Source: a virus. Taken from it: 31,407 nucleotides of DNA. Within the stretch, counting starts at the first letter, position 1, and the number at the start of each line of letters is the position of its first letter. Below are positions 14,932 to 23,627 of the stretch, piece after piece. The notes under the pieces were generated by a model that was not told the DNA's origin, made no database searches, and saw nothing but the letters and a program-made list of their open reading frames with translations. Where the stretch lies: positions 1 to 31,407 of the IMG/VR virus record IMGVR_UViG_3300043437_001350; one strand, given 5' to 3'. Both the position numbers and the translations under genes were made by a program.

Positions 14932-15466
14932 GAAGAAAAACCGCCACATCCTGCCCAATGGTATCTATGCTGATCTGGGCACACCGGAAACGCAGGCGCG
15001 GGTGACGTTTGAACAGGTCAAGACCGAGCTGGGCTACGCCAACCGCATCAAAGACCAACGTCCCATTGATAAATACTACCGCTGGTACTGTGAGGATGAA
15101 GCCAAGGACATTGCCGATGAACGCTGCCGTGGCATCAACCACGACCAGTACCGCATCGCTGACCGCCTGTATGGCTTGTTCGTGCGGATGCAGCCGAAAC
15201 TTGCCCGCGACCTAGTTGCTACCGCTGATGCCGGGAACAGCAGCCCCGATCTGTTTGGCGCAGAGCGCTGCATGCAGGCAGTGCACGATTACCGTGCGCT
15301 GATGGACAAGGTAAACCTTGAATCCCAGCGCATCCTCGAGGCCATCTGCTGCGCCTGCTACAGCGTGGTGGAGTACGAAGAGCAGCGGGGCTGGAGGAAG
15401 GGTTATGCCATCATCCGCCTGCGGGAAGCACTGGATGAGATGAACAAGGGGCGGCGCAGACGATGA
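14924..15466 (+). CDS. Unknown protein at end of early operon (Q position)
   Basis: 180 aa from ATG 14924, with GGAGG 5 nt upstream inside the resolvase gene. The N-terminus is basic (MAKKKNRH). The rest is mainly helical with several cysteines (CEDEAKDIADERC, AICCACYSVVEYEE) and a basic end GRRRR. I recognise no domain. It is the last early gene before the late control region, the place where lambda carries the late antiterminator Q. A role as late activator is inference from position and basic ends only. Confidence 0.75.
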   Translation: MAKKKNRHILPNGIYADLGTPETQARVTFEQVKTELGYANRIKDQRPIDKYYRWYCEDEAKDIADERCRGINHDQYRIADRLYGLFVRMQPKLARDLVATADAGNSSPDLFGAERCMQAVHDYRALMDKVNLESQRILEAICCACYSVVEYEEQRGWRKGYAIIRLREALDEMNKGRRRR

Positions 15467-15550
15467 TTCCCCTACAATCCCGCAGCAGTACGCACAAGCT
15501 CGCGCAATCCAGTTTGTTTACGCATCAATACTTTATATGCATTTTGTTGA

Positions 15551-15580
15551 TTGACACTTGGTGCACCTGTTGTGTATTGT
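15551..15580 (+). promoter_or_regulatory. Candidate late promoter
   Basis: TTGACA (15551-15556) is a perfect -35, with an 18-bp spacer and TATTGT (15575-15580) as -10. The perfect palindrome GGTGCACC (15560-15567) lies within the spacer and could be an operator. Confidence 0.55.
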
Positions 15581-15728
15581 TTTATGCAGAGTGGCAAATC
15601 AGGTTCAGACACCGCTGCTTCTTTCCTCTTCGTCGCTGGCTCTCCCTAAAAAAGCAGGTACTGTTTCGCTCAAAACCTATGCGGGTGGGCTGAGCGCAGG
15701 ATTTTCCTAGCGTTAGACATTTTCACAA

Positions 15729-15844
15729 GGTTGACACGCGGTTGACAAAGACCGCTACAGCGCCTGTTTTTCAGGCACTTTTGTGTTAACCGAATCTGTT
15801 AACCAAGCCCGTTTTGTCAACCACGTTAACGCGGCTGGTTGACA
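15729..15844. promoter_or_regulatory. Cluster of seven GTYRAC-core motifs (TGTYAACC consensus)
   Basis: GGTTGACA at 15729-15736, 15740-15747 and 15837-15844; TGTTAACC at 15784-15791 and 15797-15804; TGTCAACC at 15815-15822; and a core GTTAAC at 15825-15830. Read in one orientation the six full copies agree with TGTYAACC. The first two are 11 bp apart, one helical turn. By chance about one tenth of a GTYRAC would be expected in 116 bp. It is probably a multi-site operator for the late operon or for the methyltransferase that follows. Confidence 0.75.
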
Positions 15845-15860
15845 CCCAAGAGTTTCCATT

Positions 15861-17111
15861 ATGAACGATTTGCACATCCAGCACTACCCGCTTGAGCGGC
15901 TGATTCCCTACGCCCGCAATGCGCGGACGCATGCGGATGAGCAGATCAGCCAGATTGCGGGCAGCATTGCCGAGTTCGGGTTCATCAATCCGATTCTGGT
16001 GGGTGAGGACAACGTCATTATCGCGGGGCATGGACGCTTGATGGCGGCGCAGCGGCTGGGCCTCAAGACGGTGCCGGTGATTATGCTGGCGCATTTGTCA
16101 GAAACCCAGCGACGAGCGTTGGTCATCGCCGACAACAAGATTGCCGAGAACGCCGGGTGGGACGAGGAGATGCTGCGTCTTGAGCTGCAAGCCTTGAATG
16201 ATGCGAATTTTGATCTCGACATCACCGGCTTTGATTTTGAGGATATCGAGCGGTTACTCCACGGCGAACAAACTGAAAACCAAGGTCTCACCGACGATGA
16301 CGCCGCCCCTGAAATTCAAGAAAACCCGATATCGCAGCCCGGCGACTTGTGGCTGCTCGGCGAGCATCGAGTTTTGTGCGGTTCCGCAACCGTTCTGACC
16401 GATGTTGAGCGGGTGATGGACGGCAACCTTGCCGACATGGTCTTTACCGACCCACCTTATAACGTGGACTATGGCAACACTGCCAAAGACAAGATTCGCA
16501 AAAAGGCCGGCCGCACCATTCTTAATGATAATCTCGGCGAGGGGTTTGAACAATTTTTGTACGATGCCTGTGTCAATCTACTGAGCGTCTGCAAGGGCGC
16601 GGTATATGTGTGCATGAGTTCTTCTGAGCTAGACACCCTGCAATCCGCCTTCCGTAAAGCAGGGGGCAAATGGTCAACCTTCGTTATCTGGGCAAAAAAC
16701 ACCTTCACCTTGGGGCGATCTGATTACCAGCGGCAGTATGAGCCAATTTTGTACGGCTGGAAGGAAGACGCGGAACACTTCTGGTGCGGCGCGCGGGATC
16801 AAGGCGATGTCTGGTTTTTCAACAAGCCCCAGAAAAACGATCTGCACCCTACCATGAAACCGGTGGAACTGGTGGAACGCGCCGTGCGCAACAGCAGCAA
16901 AACCCGCGACATCGTGCTCGACCCGTTCGGTGGTTCTGGCTCCACGTTGATTGCCTGCGAGAAAACAGGGCGGCAGGCGCGGTTGATTGAACTCGATCCT
17001 CGCTATGTGGATGTGATTGTCAAGCGCTGGCAGGATTTTACGGGCGGCGTGGCCCTGCATGCGCTGACCAGCCAGCCTTTCGGCCCGCACCATGCTGCTC
17101 ACCCAGGCTGA
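15861..17111 (+). CDS. ParB-domain DNA methyltransferase (orphan)
   Basis: 416 aa. An N-terminal ParB-like domain (about 8-95, with AGHGRLMAAQRLG) is joined to a class beta N6-adenine/N4-cytosine methyltransferase. DPPY at 197-200 is the catalytic motif IV and DPFGGSGST at 354-362 is the SAM-binding motif I, the motif order of the beta class. No restriction enzyme is adjacent, so it probably protects phage DNA from host restriction or marks sites for control. Seven GTYRAC motifs lie directly upstream. Its 3' end overlaps the small terminase gene by 20 nt, putting it in the packaging operon. Confidence 0.92.
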   Translation: MNDLHIQHYPLERLIPYARNARTHADEQISQIAGSIAEFGFINPILVGEDNVIIAGHGRLMAAQRLGLKTVPVIMLAHLSETQRRALVIADNKIAENAGWDEEMLRLELQALNDANFDLDITGFDFEDIERLLHGEQTENQGLTDDDAAPEIQENPISQPGDLWLLGEHRVLCGSATVLTDVERVMDGNLADMVFTDPPYNVDYGNTAKDKIRKKAGRTILNDNLGEGFEQFLYDACVNLLSVCKGAVYVCMSSSELDTLQSAFRKAGGKWSTFVIWAKNTFTLGRSDYQRQYEPILYGWKEDAEHFWCGARDQGDVWFFNKPQKNDLHPTMKPVELVERAVRNSSKTRDIVLDPFGGSGSTLIACEKTGRQARLIELDPRYVDVIVKRWQDFTGGVALHALTSQPFGPHHAAHPG

Positions 17112-17571
17112 ATGGGCACGGCACAAGGGATTTTCACGGCAATACGCCGCCAAGCTCATCAAGCAAGGCACCATCCGCCTGACCAACGGCAAAGTGGATA
17201 CGGTGCAGGCAGAATCCGCGCTGGCTGCCTTGCGTGAGCCGTTACGGCAGACATCAAGCGAAGAACCCCTAGAGGGTGGCGGCCAAAGCCTCTCGACCTT
17301 GCTGCTCAAGAGCCGCATCAAGACTGAAGTCGAGCGCGGGCGGCTGCTGGAAGCCAAGGCCAAGGCGGAAACCGGCAAGCTGGTCAGTGCCGATGAGGTA
17401 CGCATCGCCGCCTTCCGCCGCGCGCGCATCGTGCGGGACGGGATGCTGAACCTGCCCGATCGCTTGGCGGCGCTGTTGGCCGCCGAGCATGATGCCACCA
17501 AAGTACACACTCTGATGACCACTGAAATCCGTACCGTGCTGGTGGAATTGTCCGATGCCGACAACGGCTGA
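17092..17571 (+). CDS. Terminase small subunit (Nu1-like)
   Basis: 159 aa. An N-terminal winged helix-turn-helix (LTQAEWARHKGFSRQYAAKL, then a KVDT wing) is followed by a coiled, charged linker and a C-terminal helical region, the layout of lambda Nu1. It binds cos/pac DNA and hands it to the large subunit. It overlaps both the methyltransferase (20 nt) and the large terminase (17 nt), indicating tight translational coupling. Confidence 0.85.
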   Translation: MLLTQAEWARHKGFSRQYAAKLIKQGTIRLTNGKVDTVQAESALAALREPLRQTSSEEPLEGGGQSLSTLLLKSRIKTEVERGRLLEAKAKAETGKLVSADEVRIAAFRRARIVRDGMLNLPDRLAALLAAEHDATKVHTLMTTEIRTVLVELSDADNG

Positions 17572-19441
17572 GATTTATAACGCCGCGTTTAGCGACGGCC
17601 TGCGGCCAGATCCGCTGCTGACGGTGTCGCAGTGGGCGGATCAGTTTAGGATGCTGTCGCAAACAGCTTCCGCCGAGCCGGGGCGCTGGCGCACTGACCG
17701 CACCCCGTATTTACGCGAAATCATGGATTGCCTGTCACCCTCCAGCGGGGTTGAGAAGGTGGTGTTCATGAAGGGCGCCCAGGTCGGCGGTACCGAGGCT
17801 GGCAATAACTGGATCGGCTATGTTATCGATCAGGCACCCGGGCCGATGCTGGTGGTACTGCCCACCGTGGAGATGGGCAAACGGTGGAGCAAGGGACGCT
17901 TTGCGCCGCTGATTGACGATACGCCCGCGATTCGCGCCAAGGTAAAAGACCCGCGCAGCCGCGATGCGGGCAACACGGTGCAGAGCAAGGAGTTTCCGGG
18001 CGGCATCGTAGTGATCACCGGTGCGAACAGTGCAGTAGGCTTGCGCTCCATGCCGGTGCGCTACTTATTTATGGACGAGATCGACGGCTACCCCGGCGAT
18101 GCCGACGGTGAAGGTGACCCTGTTTCGTTGGCGGTGCAGCGCACGGCGACCTTTGCGCGGCGCAAGATTTTAGAAGTGTCCACGCCCACGGTGAGCGGTC
18201 TCAGCCGCATTGAAAAAGAATTCGAATCCTCGGATCAGCGTTTCTTCCATGTGCCGTGCCCTGTTTGTGGGCATATGCAGGTGCTTAAATGGGCGCAGCT
18301 CCGTTGGCAGGATAATGACCCCGCCACGGTGCGATACCACTGTGAAACCTGTGACACGCCCATCCCCAACCACGGCAAAAGCCGGATGCTGGAGGGCGGC
18401 GAATGGCGCAGCACGGCGGTGGGTGACGGTAAGACGCGAGGGTATCACCTGTCGTCGCTGTATAGCCCCGTGGGCTGGTTCAGTTGGGAAGAAGCGGTAC
18501 GCAGCTTTCTGAAAGCCAAGGACGATGAAGCGCAGCTCAAGGTCTGGGTGAACACCGTGCTGGGCGAAACCTGGGTAGATCGCGGTGAAGCGCCGGATTG
18601 GCAGCGGCTTTATGAGCGGCGGGAGAATTACCCTCTCGGTATTATCCCTGCATCCGGCCTACTGCTCACCGCTGGTGCCGATATCCAAAAAGACCGCATC
18701 GAAGTCGAGGTGGTCGCCTGGGGGAAAGGCAAAGAAAGCTGGTCGGTGGATTACCGTATCTTGTACGGTGATCCCGCACAAGAAGCCGTCTGGCAGCAGT
18801 TGCAAGCCCTGCTGGCCGAGCCCTTCCGCCATGCCAGCGGGGTTGATCTCACCATTCGCGCCCTAGCGGTGGATACGGGCTTTGCGACCCAGGATGTCTA
18901 CGCGTGGTGCCGCAAACAAGAAGCCGGCCGGGTGCTGGCGGTGAAGGGTGTGGAACGGGCGATTGCGCCCGTTGGGGCACCAACTGCCGTCGACGTGAAT
19001 CTCGGCGGCAAACGCCTGCGGCGGGGCATCAAGGTTTGGCCCGTGGGCGTCTCGCTGCTGAAATCCGAACTGTACCAATGGCTGAAGCTCCAGTGCGGTG
19101 AAGACAGCCAGTTTCCCGCCGGATACTGCCATTTTCCGCAGTATGAAGCCGAATACTTCAAGCAGCTGACCGCCGAACAGCTGGTGACCAAGACCGTCAA
19201 GGGTTACTCGAAACGGGAATGGCAAAAATTGCGGGAACGCAACGAGGCTCTAGACTGCCGTATTTATGCCCGCGCTGCCGCCATCACCCTTGGTATTGAA
19301 CGCTTCACAGACCGCCATTGGCAGAATCTGGAAGCGCAACTGATACCTGTGAACAATCGTCCCAGCACAGCTGTTTCTGAATCCATTACACCAAACAAAC
19401 CTGTGCGCCCCCGTATAACCCGCTCCCGCTGGATGAGTTGA
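17555..19441 (+). CDS. Terminase large subunit (GpA family)
   Basis: 628 aa, close to lambda gpA in length. Walker A-like KGAQVGGTE is at 73-81 and the Walker B strand YLFMDEIDG at 170-178. A zinc ribbon follows (CPVCGHM and CETCDTP, about 235-270), then a C-terminal nuclease region with a conserved Asp motif (LAVDTGFAT). It cuts concatemeric DNA and pumps it into the prohead. GpA-type terminases normally go with lambda-like heads, which is what follows. Confidence 0.95.
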   Translation: MPTTAEIYNAAFSDGLRPDPLLTVSQWADQFRMLSQTASAEPGRWRTDRTPYLREIMDCLSPSSGVEKVVFMKGAQVGGTEAGNNWIGYVIDQAPGPMLVVLPTVEMGKRWSKGRFAPLIDDTPAIRAKVKDPRSRDAGNTVQSKEFPGGIVVITGANSAVGLRSMPVRYLFMDEIDGYPGDADGEGDPVSLAVQRTATFARRKILEVSTPTVSGLSRIEKEFESSDQRFFHVPCPVCGHMQVLKWAQLRWQDNDPATVRYHCETCDTPIPNHGKSRMLEGGEWRSTAVGDGKTRGYHLSSLYSPVGWFSWEEAVRSFLKAKDDEAQLKVWVNTVLGETWVDRGEAPDWQRLYERRENYPLGIIPASGLLLTAGADIQKDRIEVEVVAWGKGKESWSVDYRILYGDPAQEAVWQQLQALLAEPFRHASGVDLTIRALAVDTGFATQDVYAWCRKQEAGRVLAVKGVERAIAPVGAPTAVDVNLGGKRLRRGIKVWPVGVSLLKSELYQWLKLQCGEDSQFPAGYCHFPQYEAEYFKQLTAEQLVTKTVKGYSKREWQKLRERNEALDCRIYARAAAITLGIERFTDRHWQNLEAQLIPVNNRPSTAVSESITPNKPVRPRITRSRWMS

Positions 19442-19442
19442 T

Positions 19443-19670
19443 ATGCCTTATACCGAACAAGACCTCACCGACATCGAAACCGCCATCCGCAAGCTGCAAA
19501 GCGGTGAGCGGGTGGCGTCTGTTGCCTATGACGGCAAAACCGTGAGCTACAGCCAAGTGCAATTGGGCGAACTGATTTCCCTGCGGGATCGGATGCGGCA
19601 GGAGATCAAGGCGGTGGCTGGCACGCGGACACGCCAGATCCGCGTGTTTACCAGCAAAGGTGTAGAATGA
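19443..19670 (+). CDS. Head-tail joining protein gpW-like
   Basis: 75 aa, the usual gpW size. Helix YTEQDLTDIETAIRKLQSG, a short hairpin (VASVAYDGKTVSYSQ) and a second helix with RDRMRQEI form the gpW fold. It caps the portal so packaged DNA stays in and tail proteins can attach. The start is one base after the terminase stop and its own stop overlaps the portal start. Confidence 0.9.
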   Translation: MPYTEQDLTDIETAIRKLQSGERVASVAYDGKTVSYSQVQLGELISLRDRMRQEIKAVAGTRTRQIRVFTSKGVE

Positions 19671-21136
19671 CCATTTTTAGCTGGCTCAGCAAACCGAAAG
19701 TCAAAGCTCTTGGCTATGACGCGGCGGGCACTGGCAGAAGGCTGCAAACGTGGGTTCCCACCACCGATTCCGCCAATGCCATTCTGTTTCAGGATGCAGC
19801 GCTGCTGCGCTCTCGCAGCCGCGACATGGCGCGGAAAAACGCCTACGCCGCGAACGGCATTGAGGCGATTGTGGCGAACGCCGTGGGCACGGGCATTAAG
19901 CCGCAATCCAAAACGGCAGACGCAGACATCCGCAAAACCATTCAGGAACGCTGGCTGGACTGGACAGACGAGGCCGACAGCGCGGGGCTGACGGACTTTT
20001 ACGGCCTGCAGGCGCTGATTTGCCGCGCCATGGTTGAGGGCGGCGAATGTTTCGTGCGTTTGCGGGTACGCCGTCCTGAGGACGGATTAAGTGTTCCCTT
20101 ACAACTACAAACGTTGGAAGCGGAACATCTGGACGCGAGCACCAACAAGTCGCTGACAAACGGCAACTTTATCAGGGGCGGCATTGAGTTTAACCGCCTT
20201 GGCCAGCGCGTGGCGTATCACCTTTACCGTGAACATCCCGGTGATGCGATGTTGTTCGGCACGGCCAAGGAAACGGTGCGGGTGCCCGCCGAGGAAGTGC
20301 TGCATATTTTTAAACCGCAACGCCCAGGGCAGATTCGCGGCGAGCCATGGCTGGGGCGGGTATTGCTAAAGCTCTATGAACTCGATCAATACGATGACGC
20401 GGAACTGGTGCGCAAGAAAACCGCCGCTATGTTCGCAGGATTCATCACCAAGAACGACCCCGACACGCCGTTCATGGGCGAAGGCACCCCTGATGACAAA
20501 GGCGCGGCGCAGGCGGGCTTGGAACCCGGCACGCTGCAACTGCTGGAGCCTGGCGAGGATGTGAAATTCTCGGAACCGGGTGATGTGGGCGGTAGCTATG
20601 AGGCGTTTTTCCGCCAGCAACTGCGGATGATCGCTGTTGGCCTTGGCATCACTTATGAACAACTCACGTCTGATTTGACTGGTGTTAATTATTCCAGCAT
20701 TCGTGCCGGTCTTATTGAGTTTCGCCGTCGTTGCACGATGCTGCAGCATCAGGTGCTGGTGTATCAGCTCTGTCGCCCCGTCTGGCAGCGGTGGCTGGAA
20801 CTGGCGGTACTGTCGGGGGCACTGCCTATCAGTATTGGTGACTTTCAGAAAAACCGCCGTGCCTATCTTGCGGCGAAATGGATTCCGCAAGGCTGGGATT
20901 GGGTTGACCCGCTCAAAGACCAGCAGGCGGAGCAACTGGCCGTGCGCAACGGCTTCAAGAGCCGTTCAGAAGTGGTGTCCGAGCTTGGCTATGATGTCGA
21001 AGAAATCGATGCGGAAATCGCCGCTGATAATGCTCGTGCCGACAGCCTCGGCCTGATTTTAGACAGTGATCCGCGCAAAGTCGCCAAGACTGGCGCGGCA
21101 CAACAGACACAAAGCAATTTTTCCGAGCAACCATGA
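19667..21136 (+). CDS. Portal protein (lambda gpB family)
   Basis: 489 aa. The sequence follows the lambda-type portal: an N-terminal region with SRDMARKNAYAANGIEAIV, the stretch FKPQRPGQIRGEPWLGRVL near 210-228, and the TGVNYSSIRAGLIEFRR helix near 344-360. Twelve copies form the DNA gate at one capsid vertex. The start overlaps gpW by 4 nt and the stop overlaps the protease start. Confidence 0.95.
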   Translation: MTIFSWLSKPKVKALGYDAAGTGRRLQTWVPTTDSANAILFQDAALLRSRSRDMARKNAYAANGIEAIVANAVGTGIKPQSKTADADIRKTIQERWLDWTDEADSAGLTDFYGLQALICRAMVEGGECFVRLRVRRPEDGLSVPLQLQTLEAEHLDASTNKSLTNGNFIRGGIEFNRLGQRVAYHLYREHPGDAMLFGTAKETVRVPAEEVLHIFKPQRPGQIRGEPWLGRVLLKLYELDQYDDAELVRKKTAAMFAGFITKNDPDTPFMGEGTPDDKGAAQAGLEPGTLQLLEPGEDVKFSEPGDVGGSYEAFFRQQLRMIAVGLGITYEQLTSDLTGVNYSSIRAGLIEFRRRCTMLQHQVLVYQLCRPVWQRWLELAVLSGALPISIGDFQKNRRAYLAAKWIPQGWDWVDPLKDQQAEQLAVRNGFKSRSEVVSELGYDVEEIDAEIAADNARADSLGLILDSDPRKVAKTGAAQQTQSNFSEQP

Positions 21137-22230
21137 CCAACAGTTTCTCCCAGCATTGGTTGAACCGGCCGTTGTTGCTGGCGCCGCACGCTTTGCCGTT
21201 GCTGCGTGCGCCGCAACCGCTGGCAGCGCGTGGGGGTTCTACCAGCAGCAACGCCCGCATTGCCGTCGTGCCAATCCTGGGGCCGATGGTCAAACGCGGC
21301 TCGTTCCTTGATGCGTTGTTTGGCTTTGGAAATTATGAAGACGTGCAAGCAAGGGTTGATGCGGCTGCGGCAGACCCCAGCATTGATGCCATTCTCTTTG
21401 AGATTGATAGCCCCGGCGGCGAGGCTGCGGGGGCGTTTGATTTGGCAGATAAAATCTACGCTGTCCGTGGCAGCAAGCCCGTCTGGGCGATTGCGAACGA
21501 TAGTGCCTTTTCCGCTGCCTACGCCATTGGCAGTGCCGCCGATAAGCTGTTCCTAACTCGCACCGGCGGAGTCGGCAGCATTGGCGTGCTGGCTGCCCAC
21601 GTTGACCAATCCGGCTACGACGAAAAGCAGGGCGTGAAGGTCACGACGATCACCGCCGGTGCCCGCAAAAACGATTTCAACGCCCATGAGCCCTTAAGCG
21701 AAGACGCAGCGGGTTTTCTGCAAGCCGAAGTGAACCGATTGTACGGCCTGTTCGTTGACACTGTTGCCCGCAACCGCAGTCTTTCCGCCGATACCGTCCG
21801 TGCCACGGAAGCCGCGCTGTTCTTTGGCGACGATGCCGTGAAAGCAGGGCTCGCCGATGGCGTCAGCACGGTTGAAAGCACGATCAGAGCCCTTGCCTCG
21901 ACCCTAACCCCAACCACCAAAAGAAAGGAAACCCGCATGCTTGATGAAAAACCAACCGTTGATCTGGAGGCTATCCGAAAAGAAGCCTCCGAAGCCTTAA
22001 AAACCCAGCATTTGGAGATCATTCACGCCTGCCGCCTCGCGGGCAAGCCTGACAAGGCGGCTGATTTTATTGAGCAGGGCGCAACGCTGGAGGTAGCACG
22101 CAAAACCCTGCTGGAGCTTGCCGCCCAGCAGGCGGAAATCCAGTCCCAGATTCAGCCTTCCAGCGGCACCGATGCCCCCAACCCCATGCTGGCCGCAGCG
22201 CAGAAACGCGCTGCGGAAGCCCGTAAATAA
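21133..22230 (+). CDS. S49 prohead protease with fused scaffold (lambda C/Nu3-like)
   Basis: 365 aa. The SppA/S49 domain covers about 40-260: DSPGGEAAG near 94-102, catalytic S127 in DSAFSAAY, and K179 in ARKNDF as the general base. A linker with TLTPTTKRKET leads to a helical C-terminal part (about 269-365) that resembles a scaffolding protein. As in lambda, the protease probably cleaves the portal and scaffold during head assembly. An internal start within this frame is annotated separately. Confidence 0.92.
   Translation: MTNSFSQHWLNRPLLLAPHALPLLRAPQPLAARGGSTSSNARIAVVPILGPMVKRGSFLDALFGFGNYEDVQARVDAAAADPSIDAILFEIDSPGGEAAGAFDLADKIYAVRGSKPVWAIANDSAFSAAYAIGSAADKLFLTRTGGVGSIGVLAAHVDQSGYDEKQGVKVTTITAGARKNDFNAHEPLSEDAAGFLQAEVNRLYGLFVDTVARNRSLSADTVRATEAALFFGDDAVKAGLADGVSTVESTIRALASTLTPTTKRKETRMLDEKPTVDLEAIRKEASEALKTQHLEIIHACRLAGKPDKAADFIEQGATLEVARKTLLELAAQQAEIQSQIQPSSGTDAPNPMLAAAQKRAAEARK
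21937..22230 (+). CDS. Nested scaffolding protein (Nu3-like internal start)
   Basis: 97 aa read from ATG 21937, in frame with the protease (M269). AAAGGAAA lies 5-6 nt before it, a better ribosome site than many in this operon, in the same place where lambda starts Nu3 within C. The product is acidic and helical, ending in KRAAEARK, and would fill the prohead before DNA enters. The nested start is inferred from the ribosome site and the lambda parallel. Confidence 0.65.
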   Translation: MLDEKPTVDLEAIRKEASEALKTQHLEIIHACRLAGKPDKAADFIEQGATLEVARKTLLELAAQQAEIQSQIQPSSGTDAPNPMLAAAQKRAAEARK

Positions 22231-22242
22231 GGAGACCCTATC

Positions 22243-22617
22243 ATGCCTGCTTTAAACGAATCGAATTACCTCGGCGATGTCCTCAAATACGAAGCCCCGA
22301 ACCTGTTTTCCCGGGAAAACGCGGTGATCGGCACAGGGGCTAACTTGAGCCTGGGGGCTGTTTTGGGGCGCATCACGGCGACGGGGAAGTATGTGCTGCT
22401 CGCCCCGGCCGCCGTGGACGGCAGCCAGACGGCGGCGGCGATTTTGCTGGCGGATGCCGCCGCAGCCACGGCGGATGCCAAGGGACTCATCCTTGCCCGC
22501 CACGGCATCGTCGCTGATCACGCGTTGGTCTGGCCCGGCGGCATCACGGCCGGCCAGAAAACCACCGCCATTTCACAACTGGAAACCAAGGGCATCTTGG
22601 TGCGCAAAGGAGCTTAA
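22243..22617 (+). CDS. Head decoration protein (gpD-like)
   Basis: 124 aa, with AAGGAG 10 nt upstream. The N-terminal arm, the beta-strands around GAVLGRITATGKYVLLAP, and the late region with VWPGGITAGQKTTAISQLE match lambda gpD. Trimers bind the expanded capsid and hold it together against packaged DNA. It is placed between scaffold and major capsid as in lambda. Confidence 0.92.
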   Translation: MPALNESNYLGDVLKYEAPNLFSRENAVIGTGANLSLGAVLGRITATGKYVLLAPAAVDGSQTAAAILLADAAAATADAKGLILARHGIVADHALVWPGGITAGQKTTAISQLETKGILVRKGA

Positions 22618-22620
22618 ATT

Positions 22621-23625
22621 ATGCAAAACCCGTTTCAAAACCCCGCCTTCAGCATGACCAGCCTGACGTCGGCGATCAACATCTTGCCCAACACCTACGG
22701 GCGGCTGGAACAGTTGAACATCATGCCGCCCAATCCGGTGCGGTTTCGGGCGATTACCGTTGAGGAACAAAACGGTGTCTTGAACCTGTTGCCCACGGCG
22801 GTGCTGGGGTCACCGGGAACACTGGGTAAGCGGGGCAAACGCACGGTACGCTCCTTCACCGTGCCCCACATCCCTCACGATGACGTGGTGCTACCCGAAG
22901 AAATTCAGGGCATTCGCGCCTTTGGGTCGGAGGATACCACCCGCGCCTATGCGGATGTCTTGGCCACGCACCTGCAAAACATGCGCAACAAGCACGCCAT
23001 TACGCTGGAGTATCTGCGCATGGGCGCCCTGAAAGGCGTGATCCTTGATGCGGATAACTCGACATTGTTCGATCTGTACACGGAGTTTGGCATCACCGCC
23101 AAATCCGTGAACTTTCAGCTAAGTATCTCCACCACGGACGTCAAAAAGAAATGCCTTGAGGTCATTCGCCACGTTGAGGACAACCTCAAAGGCGAGGTCA
23201 TGACCCGCGTCCACGCTTTGGTGAGCCAAGAGTTTTTCGATGCCCTGACCAGCCATGCTTTGGTCAAGGATGCCTATCAACGCTGGCAGGACGGCGCGGC
23301 CCTGCGCGATGATATGCGCTCCGGTTTTCCCTTCGGCGGCATGATGTTCGAGGAGTATCGCGGCGTGGCCACCGATGCCGACAGCAACGTGCGGCGGTTT
23401 ATTGCCGCGAACGAAGGGCATTGTTTCCCGATTGGTACACTCGGCACCTTTACCACCTACTTCGCCCCGGCCGACTTCAACGAGACCGCCAACACCCTCG
23501 GCCAGCCGCTCTACGCCAAGCAGGAACCGCGAAAGTTCGAGCGCGGCACGGATTTGCACACCCAGAGCAATCCCCTGCCTATGTGCTTGCGCCCGGCGGT
23601 GCTGGTGAAACTAACGAATACGTAA
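22621..23625 (+). CDS. Major capsid protein (lambda gpE family)
   Basis: 334 aa, near the lambda gpE length (341). The opening FSMTSLTSAINILPNTYGRL, the strand EEIQGIRAFGSED near 98-110, and the C-terminal stretch MCLRPAVLVKLTNT fit the family. It forms the HK97-fold shell. AAAGGAG lies upstream. The stop is followed at once by the crossing inverted repeats at 23626-23714. Confidence 0.95.
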   Translation: MQNPFQNPAFSMTSLTSAINILPNTYGRLEQLNIMPPNPVRFRAITVEEQNGVLNLLPTAVLGSPGTLGKRGKRTVRSFTVPHIPHDDVVLPEEIQGIRAFGSEDTTRAYADVLATHLQNMRNKHAITLEYLRMGALKGVILDADNSTLFDLYTEFGITAKSVNFQLSISTTDVKKKCLEVIRHVEDNLKGEVMTRVHALVSQEFFDALTSHALVKDAYQRWQDGAALRDDMRSGFPFGGMMFEEYRGVATDADSNVRRFIAANEGHCFPIGTLGTFTTYFAPADFNETANTLGQPLYAKQEPRKFERGTDLHTQSNPLPMCLRPAVLVKLTNT

Positions 23626-23627
23626 GG

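Larger units (their letters stand above)
15467..15860. promoter_or_regulatory. Late operon control region
   Basis: About 394 bp with no convincing gene; a 76-aa frame from 15463 lacks a ribosome site and looks random. It contains a strong promoter candidate (15551-15580), a small hairpin GCCTG-TTTTT-CAGGC (15762-15776) followed by a short T run, and a dense cluster of GTYRAC-core motifs (15729-15844) ending 16 bp before the first late gene. It separates the early and late transcription units. Confidence 0.65.

Noticed and set aside
15463-15693. 76-aa ORF in the late control region
   Set aside because: No ribosome site, unusual composition (Cys, Trp, Phe-rich), and it runs across a strong promoter candidate.
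15762-15776. GCCTG-TTTTT-CAGGC as a firm terminator of the early operon
   Set aside because: Only 5 bp of stem and a short interrupted T run; mentioned within the control region but not called separately.
16674-17564. Minus-strand 296-aa open frame across the methyltransferase and small terminase
   Set aside because: Shadow frame covering two well-supported genes; no motif and no ribosome site.
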